From contig JAJFLU010000059.1 of NCBI GenBank assembly GCA_021772515.1, forward strand, positions 1 to 56,503: a stretch of DNA of 56,503 nucleotides, read 5' to 3'. Position 1 is the first letter of the stretch, and each line of letters begins with the position of its first letter. The position numbers and the translations under genes are program-made. Of this stretch, positions 19,023 through 28,089 are shown one piece after another. Under the pieces are notes generated by a model. That model was not told where the DNA came from. It ran no database searches and was given only the letters and a program-made list of their open reading frames with translations. The DNA comes from Opitutales bacterium (GTDB taxonomy: Bacteria; Verrucomicrobiota; Verrucomicrobiia; Opitutales; UBA2987).

Positions 19023-21344
19023 ATGGTCATTGCTCAGTTACTAGAGAAAATAGAGGAAGTCACCTGTCTTCATCCAGACATTGCGGTAGAAAAGACTGTG
19101 TGCGATTACCTGCGTTCTTCACTCCCGGGCTTGGCTGTCCGCCTCTTTGGAAAAAAAGAGGAATGGACCGGGCCCAATTTGTACATGGGTGTATTGTCGG
19201 AGGAAGAAGCGGCGAGAATAGATAGCCGCTTGAAAGGTTTGAAGGAGTGGCAGTATCTACGCGCAACCGAGGAAAATGGCATCGAAATGTATGTTTCGCA
19301 TACCTGGTTTCTCTATCGCCTGGCCTGCCAATTGGTAGAGGACTGGCAGGCGCGGGATATTGCAGATCTGGCCGAGGGTAAAATTCTTCAACCGGCGTTT
19401 TCCCATCTCCGCCCCGCATATGATTCCCTGCTTAATAATCACGCTCGCACGGCCTATAAATTTGATCCCGAAGAGCATATACGGGAAATGGCCCGCCTGG
19501 GATTCACTCATGTTGAAGTCAATGGCTTGGCAGCTCATTTTCCCTATGAAAAAGCGGCTCCCGACGAATTGCTCTATCGATTTTACACCTACTGCGCCGC
19601 TCTTGATCAATTTGTTTACAGCCGCCTCAACAAAGGCATTTACCCATTCGAATATCTCCGGGCCAATCTCAACAAACTCAAGAGTTCAGCCCAATTGGCG
19701 GAAAAATATGGACTCCGCGCCGGCATACTCTCCTTCGAGCCTCGCTCGGTTCCTGATGAATTGCTCGAACGCTACCCCATGCTTCGGGGTGCCAGGGTGG
19801 ACCATCCCTTACGCAGTTTTCGTCCGCGATATAACCTCACCACGGCCCACCCGGTAGTGTTGGAGCACTATGGGGAGATGCTCGAGAAAATTCTCCGCGA
19901 AGCGCCCAACATTGACTACATGACCGTTTGGTCCAACGATAGCGGCGCAGGGTTTGAGTACACCAGCTCACTCTACGTGGGCCGAAACGGGGGTGGTTAT
20001 GTAATTAGAGAATTCAAGGGCGAGAACGAAATCGTCAGGGCCGCCGCTGATAATATCGTCCGGTTCATGAAAAACCTCCGCGATGCTGGTCGGAGGGTTA
20101 ACCCCAACTTTCGGTCAATCCTGCGCAGTGAAATGTTTTACGATGAACAGGATGATATCTGGGATCAGGCCGAAGAGGGTTTCGAAATGGAGGCAAATAC
20201 CTTGAAATCCAAGGGCTTTGATCTCGGTTACAAACACCCAAGGTATGATTGGGCCACCGACTTCAATTTCTCAGGTCTTTTTAACCAATTTGCAGACGAA
20301 GAGAAACCTATCAAGGAGCGGCTCGAAGACAAAGGCTCGAATGCGCACATCTACTTCAACTCCGGTGCGTTCTGGAATCAGGAACCGATTCTCGCTCCGA
20401 TCTATCCGCGTCTTTTATTCGAAAAATTAAGCGCATTGCATAAACAAGAGGTATCCAACGCGGCAAACATGACCGGTGTTATCTCTTCTACAATAGCGCC
20501 CTATAACATCAATCAGGAGGTTCTCCGTGCTTTTCAAAACAATCCCGCGATGGATCTGGATGACTTTCTCCTTCAGCAGGCAATAAATTGGGTCAAAGAA
20601 GAGGATGCGACTCAATTGGTCGATGCCTGGCTGCATGCCGATGCGGCCTACCGATCTTATCCCCCGCCCGTCAGTGTCCTCTCGATTTGGAGTACATGGT
20701 ATCGCGTGCTGGTCCGGCCCTTCGTCCCCAATGTCGAAGCCCTCGGTGAAGAAGATCGCGCCTATTACGAAGATTTCCACCTCGGACATGTCAATAATGT
20801 CGTGCGCGTTGATTTTCGCAGGGAAATCAACTTCGATTTTTGCACCCCGGATTACGCCCGCAAGTGCCGTAAGGCCATTACCGATAACGTTTTTCCCGAA
20901 ATTCAGAAAGCGGTTCAAATCGCCAGCGAAGGTCAGGATGCCGCAATGCAGGATTTACCGGCGCACAAGGTGTGGAGCCATCTCTACGACAGGCTTTATG
21001 GAATCGGGTGCTGGTATCGCAACCAGAGAAATATAGCTGCCTGGATCGAGGGTGTGCATGGCTATCTCGAAGCGCATGATGAAACGGTAAAGTTCAGATG
21101 CCGTGAGCTTGTTCATGATACCGTGCTCGATGAAAAAGAAAACACAGCCAATTTGCTCCACCATGTTGAAACCGCACAAACCGAGTGGATGCTCATGTCC
21201 GATGTAGGTGAAACGACTTTTATCTATGACCGAAATTTCGGCGATCTCCTGCGACAAAAAATCGCCTTGATGGAAGGCCGAGAAAACGACGAGCCCTATA
21301 TAGATCCTAACTTTATGTGGCGCGTTCCGGGCTATAATTGCTGA
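19023..21344 (+). CDS. Putative cytoplasmic TIM-barrel glycosidase (alpha-glucuronidase-like layout)
   Basis: A 773-residue protein with no signal peptide that I recognise only in outline. Residues 1-130 form a small alpha/beta domain like those preceding the barrel in GH20 and GH67 enzymes. Residues about 150-480 look like a TIM barrel (MARLGFTHVEVNGLAAHFPYE, YMTVWSNDSGAGFEYTSS, NPNFRSILRSEMFYDEQDD). The rest is helical. The layout resembles alpha-glucuronidases and DUF4838-type hydrolases, and the WSND and RSEMFYDE segments hold candidate acids. It is the first gene of a six-gene operon with uronate-processing enzymes, so cleavage of imported (glucurono-)oligosaccharides is plausible. The catalytic assignment is inference. 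Confidence 0.5.
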   Translation: MVIAQLLEKIEEVTCLHPDIAVEKTVCDYLRSSLPGLAVRLFGKKEEWTGPNLYMGVLSEEEAARIDSRLKGLKEWQYLRATEENGIEMYVSHTWFLYRLACQLVEDWQARDIADLAEGKILQPAFSHLRPAYDSLLNNHARTAYKFDPEEHIREMARLGFTHVEVNGLAAHFPYEKAAPDELLYRFYTYCAALDQFVYSRLNKGIYPFEYLRANLNKLKSSAQLAEKYGLRAGILSFEPRSVPDELLERYPMLRGARVDHPLRSFRPRYNLTTAHPVVLEHYGEMLEKILREAPNIDYMTVWSNDSGAGFEYTSSLYVGRNGGGYVIREFKGENEIVRAAADNIVRFMKNLRDAGRRVNPNFRSILRSEMFYDEQDDIWDQAEEGFEMEANTLKSKGFDLGYKHPRYDWATDFNFSGLFNQFADEEKPIKERLEDKGSNAHIYFNSGAFWNQEPILAPIYPRLLFEKLSALHKQEVSNAANMTGVISSTIAPYNINQEVLRAFQNNPAMDLDDFLLQQAINWVKEEDATQLVDAWLHADAAYRSYPPPVSVLSIWSTWYRVLVRPFVPNVEALGEEDRAYYEDFHLGHVNNVVRVDFRREINFDFCTPDYARKCRKAITDNVFPEIQKAVQIASEGQDAAMQDLPAHKVWSHLYDRLYGIGCWYRNQRNIAAWIEGVHGYLEAHDETVKFRCRELVHDTVLDEKENTANLLHHVETAQTEWMLMSDVGETTFIYDRNFGDLLRQKIALMEGRENDEPYIDPNFMWRVPGYNC

Positions 21345-21348
21345 GTAT

Positions 21349-22251
21349 ATGAGGTTAGAAGGTGTCATACCGATTCTCCCTACTCCCTTTGATCAAGAGG
21401 AAGCGATCGTTTACGCGGACATCGGTCCTTTGGTCGATTTTGCCGTTGAATCGGGAGCAACCGCTGTGGGAGTGCCAGCTTTTGGCAGTGAATTTTACAA
21501 ACTTTCGGGTCGCGAAAGAAAACGACTCATCGATGTGGCAACTGAGTCTGCCCAAGGCCGACTCCCAGTTATCGTTCAGTGTAACCACACATCCCCCCAA
21601 GTGATTGCCGATATCGTAAAGGAAGCGGAAATAAGCGGCGCAGCGGCGATCAACACCGCCCTACCCCGGGCTTTTGCCCCCTCCGAAGCTGCCATTGTCG
21701 AATATGCCCAAACCGTCTGCCAAAGCACTTCACTGCCGGTAATCCTGCAAGACTGGAATCCCGGCGGCCCAACTATCGGCCTCGATTCCATCAAGCAGAT
21801 TCACGAAGTTTGCGAAAATTTCAGCGGTATCAAATACGAAGAATCTGGCATAGGTCCACTTATCCGCCAAATAGAGACGGCCACGGAAGGCAAGATTCGG
21901 GTTTTCACCGGATGGGGTGGCATGTATTTGCTGGAACTTATTCCGGCGGGAGTTAGCGGGGCCATGCCCGGATTTTCCCTCATTGATGTCTTCGATCACA
22001 TCTGGCAGGCCGCAGTCGACGGAAACATGACAAAGGCTTACGGTCTTTATTCGGGCATCGCCCCCTTCGTTCAATTCAGTCTGCAGAATCTGGAGATGTT
22101 TCACCACTGTGAGAAACGTCTGCTCCAGCGCCGTGGACTCCTCTCCAATGGAAAAGTGCGCGCGGTCACGATCACCCTCAACCCCGATCAGGAGAATTAC
22201 CTGAATCTGCTCATTGATCGGACCCTAGAAGTCATTTCATCACTAAAATGA
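21349..22251 (+). CDS. DapA/N-acetylneuraminate-lyase-family aldolase
   Basis: A 300-residue class I aldolase of the dihydrodipicolinate synthase family. Members include 2-keto-3-deoxygluconate-type aldolases that cleave keto-deoxy sugar acids to pyruvate and an aldehyde. The start MRLEGVIPILPTPFD and the Schiff-base lysine K162 in GIKYEE are clear. The usual tyrosine segment (LYNxP) reads ILQDWNPGG, so the family tyrosine is absent at that place. It follows the preceding stop by four bases and overlaps the next start by four, inside a six-gene operon. Downstream of the rhamnonate-dehydratase-like enzyme, a keto-deoxy-aldonate aldolase is the natural role. A keto-deoxy-acid dehydratase is the alternative. 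Confidence 0.85.
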   Translation: MRLEGVIPILPTPFDQEEAIVYADIGPLVDFAVESGATAVGVPAFGSEFYKLSGRERKRLIDVATESAQGRLPVIVQCNHTSPQVIADIVKEAEISGAAAINTALPRAFAPSEAAIVEYAQTVCQSTSLPVILQDWNPGGPTIGLDSIKQIHEVCENFSGIKYEESGIGPLIRQIETATEGKIRVFTGWGGMYLLELIPAGVSGAMPGFSLIDVFDHIWQAAVDGNMTKAYGLYSGIAPFVQFSLQNLEMFHHCEKRLLQRRGLLSNGKVRAVTITLNPDQENYLNLLIDRTLEVISSLK

Positions 22252-23351
22252 TGGCCAGCACCCAAAACCTGAAAGATGTCACGCGCCGTGTCGCAGACCG
22301 GCTTCTGGACCATGACTGGAAGATGTGGTTTTGGGGTGACAGTACCGGAGTGGAAGGGCTTCTCGATGCCTCGGAAATTCTCGGAGATCCAAAATACAGG
22401 CATTTTGTCTATGGGCTGCTCAAGGGCTGGATCGGCCGCGATATAGAAAACCGAGCATGGGAATATACCGCCCCCGGCATAGCACTCCTCCGGGTTTACG
22501 AAGCTCTCGGCGATCCCGCTCTTTTGCGAAAAGCGCTCTCTCATGCCAATTACCTGGCTGGTTTTCGCCAAACCACCGAGGGGGCTTATGTGCGTTATCA
22601 TAACGCGCACTTCGATCGACCTCCCAAAATTCCATCGGAGAAAGCGGAGCCCGATAATGATTCCGAGAATCTGCGAGGCTTAGTCGATGGCGGCCCCTGT
22701 ATCTTTGTCGATAACATGCACTTCGACGGCCCTTTTTATGTGCGTCTTTATCGAAATACCAATGAGTCACACCACAGGGATCTGGCCCTTAAGAATATCC
22801 TCTCAAGCATAGGTGTTCTATTCGATGAGAAAGCCGACCTTTTCTACCATTTCTGGATTGAAGCCGAGAAACGGCCAAACGGCATTTTTTGGGGCCGGGG
22901 GCAAATCTGGGCCATCCTCGGTATTGTTCAAACGCTCTCGGGTCTCCCTGAGGATGATACAAACCGTTCAAAGCTGCTTGGCGTTTTACAGCGCCTGGCA
23001 AAACGGTTGATCGAAACCCAGGATCCATCCGGTCATTGGCATACCGTTATCGACAATCCTTCCACCTACCTTGAGACCTCCATCGCTGCCGGAGTGACCG
23101 CTGCCTTTTACACCGCATTACAGCATGGTTTCCTCGACGAGCAAGTCATACCAACCGCTGATAAGGCTCTGGAAGCAGCCCTATCCAAGGTGTTGCCGGA
23201 TGGCTTGGTCGACGGGGTATCTTACGAAACCTACCCCAGCCTCCGTACTGAGCACTACGCCCGAATGCCGAGGGGCGCGAGGGTTCCCTGGGGGCAGGGC
23301 CCGCTCCTAACCGCCATCGCCGCGTATTTAGACTTCAAACGAATTATTTAA
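22248..23351 (+). CDS. GH88/GH105-like unsaturated uronyl hydrolase
   Basis: A 367-residue alpha/alpha toroid hydrolase resembling unsaturated glucuronyl or rhamnogalacturonyl hydrolases. These add water to the 4,5-double bond left by polysaccharide lyases and so release the keto-uronate. Visible landmarks are VDNMHFDGPFYVRLY with candidate catalytic D155, FWGRGQIWAILG, GHWHTVIDN and STYLETSIAAGV, in the order of the GH88/GH105 family. It has no signal peptide, so it acts on imported unsaturated oligosaccharides. The start ATGATG overlaps the previous stop. Together with the exported heparinase II/III-like proteins it links the locus to a uronic-acid polymer. Confidence 0.82.
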   Translation: MMASTQNLKDVTRRVADRLLDHDWKMWFWGDSTGVEGLLDASEILGDPKYRHFVYGLLKGWIGRDIENRAWEYTAPGIALLRVYEALGDPALLRKALSHANYLAGFRQTTEGAYVRYHNAHFDRPPKIPSEKAEPDNDSENLRGLVDGGPCIFVDNMHFDGPFYVRLYRNTNESHHRDLALKNILSSIGVLFDEKADLFYHFWIEAEKRPNGIFWGRGQIWAILGIVQTLSGLPEDDTNRSKLLGVLQRLAKRLIETQDPSGHWHTVIDNPSTYLETSIAAGVTAAFYTALQHGFLDEQVIPTADKALEAALSKVLPDGLVDGVSYETYPSLRTEHYARMPRGARVPWGQGPLLTAIAAYLDFKRII

Positions 23352-23383
23352 CAATCAATCATCCTCTACAGAAAATAAAAGCT

Positions 23384-24574
23384 ATGAAAATTACAGATAT
23401 TAAATTATTCCTCCTCAAAACGGGCACCGGTGGAGAAACAGGCGCAGACGCAGGTGAATCACAATACTGCGGGGGCGGTTGGGCGGCCAATTCGCTCATT
23501 GCCAATCCAATGACTGTCTATCCAAAGTACGCAAAGCTTCGCACCCATTGGTTCGGTCCGGGACAAGACCCTTATGCCATCGAAATTCATACCGACGAGG
23601 GCATCAAGGGCGTTTGTGCCAATTATGGCGGTGGTCCCTATGCCTGTGCCGTCATCGAAAAACATCTCAAACGATTCCTCGTTGGTGAAAGCCCCTTCAA
23701 TATCGAAAAACTCTGGGATCAGATGCACCGTGCAACAATGCCCTACGGATTGGGCGGCATACTCGGTATGGCCATCAGCGGTGTGGACCTCGCGCTCTAC
23801 GACTTGATTGGAAAAGCGGTTGGACAACCAGTTTACAACCTTATTGGAGGTAAAGTAAGAGAAGAGATTCCCTGTTATGTAACGATACACCCAGATGATG
23901 TTGAGCATTGGGCGAACAGCGGATTTCTAGGAGTAAAAATCGCCGCGCCCTGGGGAGAAGCCGATGGGCGCCAGGGTCTCAAGAAAATGGAACAGTGCAT
24001 TGCCAAATGCCGCGATGTTCTCGGCAGTGATATGGATCTGATGATCGATTGCTACCTCTCGTGGAGTCCAGAATTCACCGTCCGCCTGGCAGATATGGTA
24101 CGCGATTATGATGTTCGCTGGTTCGAGGATCCGCTGCAAAACGGTTGGGAGATTCAGAGCAACGCCGATCTACGCCGCAAAATAAGCCCCATCATGGTGG
24201 CGATCGGGAATCTGGAGTTTCATTACAAAGCTTTCCACCAAATTATCGTCAATGAGGCGGCCGATATTATTCAGCCGGAACTTCAATGGATCGGTGGCTT
24301 GACCTCCGCACGCAAGATCGCAGCCATGGCGAAGCCTTACAATATGCCTGTCATACCTCACAGCTCGGGAGTTTACAACTATCACTTTGTGATATCGAAC
24401 AGCAACTCGCCATTCGCGGAATACTTGGTGAATGGTGTGGGCAACGAAATCGTGCCCGCTTTCGAGGCAGTCATCGGTGAACCAATGCCAGTAGATGGAA
24501 GAATCACACTTTCTGATAAACCTGGATTTGGTGTTGAATTGAACTATGATATACTTGAGCCCTACAAGGGCTAA
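23384..24574 (+). CDS. Enolase-superfamily dehydratase, L-rhamnonate-dehydratase-like
   Basis: A 396-residue mandelate-racemase-type enzyme close to L-rhamnonate dehydratase, which removes water from a sugar acid to give a 2-keto-3-deoxy acid. Family landmarks are GGILGMAISGVDLALYDL, LMIDCYLSW (first metal aspartate), RWFEDPL (second), IPHSSGVYNYHFV (catalytic histidine) and DKPGFGVELN near the end. Two catalytic positions differ from typical RhmD: the third metal ligand region reads IGNLEF where SGEHH is usual (E to N), and the Asp of the His-Asp pair reads QPELQW instead of QPDVGW (D to E). Asn as third ligand is known in glucarate dehydratase. The substrate may therefore be a different aldonate. 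The DapA-like aldolase at 21349 would cleave its product. Confidence 0.85.
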   Translation: MKITDIKLFLLKTGTGGETGADAGESQYCGGGWAANSLIANPMTVYPKYAKLRTHWFGPGQDPYAIEIHTDEGIKGVCANYGGGPYACAVIEKHLKRFLVGESPFNIEKLWDQMHRATMPYGLGGILGMAISGVDLALYDLIGKAVGQPVYNLIGGKVREEIPCYVTIHPDDVEHWANSGFLGVKIAAPWGEADGRQGLKKMEQCIAKCRDVLGSDMDLMIDCYLSWSPEFTVRLADMVRDYDVRWFEDPLQNGWEIQSNADLRRKISPIMVAIGNLEFHYKAFHQIIVNEAADIIQPELQWIGGLTSARKIAAMAKPYNMPVIPHSSGVYNYHFVISNSNSPFAEYLVNGVGNEIVPAFEAVIGEPMPVDGRITLSDKPGFGVELNYDILEPYKG

Positions 24575-24587
24575 CATTCTCCAACCT

Positions 24588-25637
24588 ATGTCGAAAATCA
24601 AATGCGCCATTATGGGTGCCGGCTGGTGGTCAACCTTTGCCCACCTGCCAGCCCTTCAGAAACATGAAGATGCCGAGGTAGTAGCGGTCCAAAAACGGAA
24701 CCGCAACGCCGCCGAGAAAGTGGCCCGAGACTTCGGCGTACCGCACGCCTGCTCTACGCTGGAAGAGGTTCTCGAATTGGACCTGGACGTTATGATCATT
24801 GGAACAACTCCCAATGTTCACTACGCGCAGGCCAAGGCCGCCCTTGAACGTGGGCTACATGTGTTGATCGAAAAACCGATGACCTTGCGTGTGGATGAGG
24901 CGAGCGAGCTTGTCGAGATTGCTAACCAAAGGAATCTCCAGTTTATCATCAGTTGTCCCTGGCATTATACCCGGCATTCCCTAGAGGCCCGCCAACAAAT
25001 TCTCACCGGAAAACTCGGCCACATTCGCCTCATCAACATTCTGATGACAAATTTTGTCGAGGACTTCATTCGGGGGACTTCCACTGCGGATACCCACTCG
25101 GGCGAGAAGAGTTATCTCGAACCAAACAAGGCCTCTTACAGCGACCCCTCGGTAGCCGGAGGTGGTCAGATTTACACTCAGGTCTCACATGTGGCAGCCT
25201 ATCTGAGCTACCTCACGGGCCAGAGACCGTACAGTGTATTCGCCGAATTCGATAACGCTGACGCACCCAGTGATTTATTCAACGCCCTCACCATTCGCCT
25301 GGAGAAAGGTTCATTGGTCTCCCTGGGCTCAGCAGGTGCCCCCATGACCACGGAGCGTAACTACGAGGTAAGAATTTTCGGGGATGACGGCATGATTCTA
25401 CTCGAACTCTGGAAGGGAACCATGAGTGTTCATAACCGCAAGGGCGAAGTTATTGACCTACCCCCTCTAGGCGAGGATGAGATTTACCCGCATGAAGCGC
25501 CCGCCCGGAACCTCATCGATACCATCTTAGGGAAATCTGAAAACCTCTCCCCGGCTACACACGGGCTTGCGGCAATGGAGATCATCGAAGCAGCGTGTCA
25601 ATCGGTTGCTTCGGGCAACAAAATTCTTATCCGGTGA
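24588..25637 (+). CDS. Gfo/Idh/MocA-family oxidoreductase
   Basis: A 349-residue NAD(P)-dependent dehydrogenase starting at ATG 24588 (MSKIKCAIMGAGWWSTFAHL); a frame opening at 24546 would overlap the previous gene and is not favoured. The Rossmann glycine region reads GAGWWS and the EKP motif lies in LIEKPMTL. A C-terminal alpha/beta domain holds the substrate site (GGGQIYTQVSHVAAYLSYL). It is fifth in the six-gene operon, 13 bases after the dehydratase and 9 before the next gene. It probably oxidises the sugar released by the glycosidases of the operon, feeding the acid to the dehydratase; this is inferred from gene order. Confidence 0.88.
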   Translation: MSKIKCAIMGAGWWSTFAHLPALQKHEDAEVVAVQKRNRNAAEKVARDFGVPHACSTLEEVLELDLDVMIIGTTPNVHYAQAKAALERGLHVLIEKPMTLRVDEASELVEIANQRNLQFIISCPWHYTRHSLEARQQILTGKLGHIRLINILMTNFVEDFIRGTSTADTHSGEKSYLEPNKASYSDPSVAGGGQIYTQVSHVAAYLSYLTGQRPYSVFAEFDNADAPSDLFNALTIRLEKGSLVSLGSAGAPMTTERNYEVRIFGDDGMILLELWKGTMSVHNRKGEVIDLPPLGEDEIYPHEAPARNLIDTILGKSENLSPATHGLAAMEIIEAACQSVASGNKILIR

Positions 25638-25646
25638 TCACTAAAA

Positions 25647-28076
25647 ATGTCCGTGACCCAAAACCTGTTAGACACCCCTGATTTGGATGCCCCAATGGGG
25701 GATCTTTTCTCCTGGCGAACTTTATCAGAATGTCGATCTGTCTGGACAAAGCCCCTGCCTCAGGAGAAGGGAGCGCCCGAGAATCGAATTGTTCACCAAC
25801 GCGTTTTCAAACCTCACGGGGCGGCCCGATTATCCAGAATTGGCATCCGTAATGCGATGGGCTATCATAAATGCGGTAGTCGGCAGGACAGTGACTGGAT
25901 CGTTGATTTGCGAATTCTTTCCATTAATTCGCCAATGGATGATTGGAGGGAATTGCAATACGAGCGGAACTTGGAGGAACAATCACAAGACATCGTAACA
26001 TGGTTCGAATTCCCCGAGTTGCAAACCTGGGGACTAATTTTGGAAATCCGCCGGTGCGGCATAGATGGCTGGTGGACCCCGTGGAATCTGGCAGAGAGCG
26101 CCTTTATCGCAGAGGGGCGATTTGAGGAAACATCTGCCCCTAGAAAAGAGATTCTTTTAACACGAAATGAATCGTCATTGGGTACTCTGCCCGATGGGCT
26201 TTCCGCAGAGATAAGGGACGGGGAGGTGCGTTACCGATCTTCCATGATCGAAGTTGGATTCTACCTTAACCGCACAGGGTTTTCTTACTTGGCGATCGAC
26301 CAGGAAGGCAAAGGTAATACCAGTCGTAACTTGTTGAAGATCGGCCCAGGTTCTTTTCATCAAGGCTTGATGCTGGCACCCACTGGTAGGGGTCCCGTGG
26401 CGGATCGCGCGGTTCGATTTCGATTCAGGGGCCAACTCACGATAAAGGAGAACAAAGTGTGCTATTTGGCCGAGCATTCTGAATTGGGACAGTGTTATGA
26501 ATTGGAGTGGACGATTTTTCCGGACCGGCTCGAATTATCGGCCATCCGCAAAGGCTCCATGGAAATCCGCGCCTGGCATAGCGCTGCCTGGGCAGTGGGC
26601 CTGAGCCCCGCCGTTACACCAGTCCACTCATTGGGAAGCTTGTCTCAAAATGGTCAAACGGGGCAATTAGCTCTCCCTGTCTGTTTGCATGCGCCCAAGA
26701 GCGGCAGCCTCGTTCTTGAGAGTGAAGGGTTGGCATCCTTTCGTACGGAAATTTTTCGCCCACAAGATCGTATCGACTGGGAACTTAAAATTGGGGAGGA
26801 ACCAACTGCTGAGGGCGATTGGATTCTTCCTCCGGGTGAGTATCGAACTAAATGGGTGTTTCGTGTGACCCAACCTAATTTCAATCTGGTGAACGAAACT
26901 CCCGAACCCGTCAGAAAAGCCCTTACCCGCGCTGGGCATACCGCCCTCACTTTTCGCCCCGATACAGGAACACTGAGCAATAACGGGGCCTCCATACATT
27001 GTCCGATATCGATGGATACCTGGTCCGCCCAAACGGTCCGCATGGGTGAAATCATTCCCGGGTTTTCGTCCAAAGAATTAACTCGTTATTCTTTGGAACG
27101 GTGGCTGGATGAAGGCCCCGGTTATGCGAGTGGCAATCTCAAATTTGAAGGTGAAATTCATCCAGCCGAGGACGAATATTTGATGACGGGCACGGCGGCT
27201 CTCATGGGTCTGGCGGAATACCTCGACAACGATCCTCCGTCCGATTGGGTACCCCGTTTTGAGCGTCAGATTCGTAAGAAACTCAGCGAGATGAAGGAAA
27301 GAGATTCTGATGGTGACGGTTTGATCGAAAGCCACCACCGGACGGGAATCTCAGGCAGTGGCCAGTGGAGTACCTGCTGGTTCGACGTGATCTCCTACGG
27401 CTGGAAGGATGCCTTTACCAATGCCGTTCTCTACGAGGCGCTCCGCATTCTGGAAAAGGTTTTCGCCGGAGGTTCTTTGCAAGATTGGGTCCCAATTTTG
27501 TCCGATTGGTCCAATAAACTGAAACTCTCCTATTGGGAAATTTTCTATCATGCAGAAAATAATCGTTTTGTCGGATGGGTCTGCAAAGAAGGAAAAATGC
27601 ACGACTACGCCTTTCTCCCCGTTAACGGTTCGGCAGTTGCGGCGGGTTTAGTCGATGCTGAAAAGGGAAGAGGCATACTTTCCGGCATGCTCGAAGAGAT
27701 GATGCGAGTCAAGATGCCGAGCGCATATTTAGGTCTTCCCGGAAACTTGTACTTAATTCCCGATGAAGACCTTTCCGACATCATTCAGGGATATCCTTTC
27801 GGTTACTATCAAAATGGTGGTCGAACCCATGCTCAGGCCCGACATTTTCTAAGAGGCCTCTACGCTGTGGGTCTGTCCGATGAAGCGGATAAGCTCCTGG
27901 AAGAGTTAAGCGCTGGAGTGGCTGATGGCGTGGTTTATGGAGGATGTAAAAGCGGTGTGGATTGGCGGTTTTGGGATGGTCGCCCCTGTGGTTACGAGGG
28001 GTTATTGACCGATCAGTTTGGATTTTTAGCAGTCGCTTTGGAACGATATGGCGAGACAGTCCCGAAACTCCGCTAA
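25647..28076 (+). CDS. Putative toroid glycoside hydrolase, unclassified
   Basis: An 809-residue protein without a signal peptide. Residues 1-450 are largely beta-sandwich. Residues about 470-800 look like an (alpha/alpha)6 barrel, with PSDWVPRFERQIRKKLSEM, WSTCWFDVISYGWKDAFTNA, DYAFLPVNGSAVAAG, FGYYQNGGRTHAQARHFLRG and LTDQFGFLAVALERYG. DSDGDGLIESHH (near 552) looks like a calcium-type loop. The two-domain plan is that of GH78, GH95 and GH63-like enzymes, and conserved Asp/Glu candidates lie in the barrel. No family can be assigned with confidence. As the last gene of the six-gene operon it likely hydrolyses imported oligosaccharides. Confidence 0.6.
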   Translation: MSVTQNLLDTPDLDAPMGDLFSWRTLSECRSVWTKPLPQEKGAPENRIVHQRVFKPHGAARLSRIGIRNAMGYHKCGSRQDSDWIVDLRILSINSPMDDWRELQYERNLEEQSQDIVTWFEFPELQTWGLILEIRRCGIDGWWTPWNLAESAFIAEGRFEETSAPRKEILLTRNESSLGTLPDGLSAEIRDGEVRYRSSMIEVGFYLNRTGFSYLAIDQEGKGNTSRNLLKIGPGSFHQGLMLAPTGRGPVADRAVRFRFRGQLTIKENKVCYLAEHSELGQCYELEWTIFPDRLELSAIRKGSMEIRAWHSAAWAVGLSPAVTPVHSLGSLSQNGQTGQLALPVCLHAPKSGSLVLESEGLASFRTEIFRPQDRIDWELKIGEEPTAEGDWILPPGEYRTKWVFRVTQPNFNLVNETPEPVRKALTRAGHTALTFRPDTGTLSNNGASIHCPISMDTWSAQTVRMGEIIPGFSSKELTRYSLERWLDEGPGYASGNLKFEGEIHPAEDEYLMTGTAALMGLAEYLDNDPPSDWVPRFERQIRKKLSEMKERDSDGDGLIESHHRTGISGSGQWSTCWFDVISYGWKDAFTNAVLYEALRILEKVFAGGSLQDWVPILSDWSNKLKLSYWEIFYHAENNRFVGWVCKEGKMHDYAFLPVNGSAVAAGLVDAEKGRGILSGMLEEMMRVKMPSAYLGLPGNLYLIPDEDLSDIIQGYPFGYYQNGGRTHAQARHFLRGLYAVGLSDEADKLLEELSAGVADGVVYGGCKSGVDWRFWDGRPCGYEGLLTDQFGFLAVALERYGETVPKLR

Positions 28077-28089
28077 ATAGTCAGGATGA

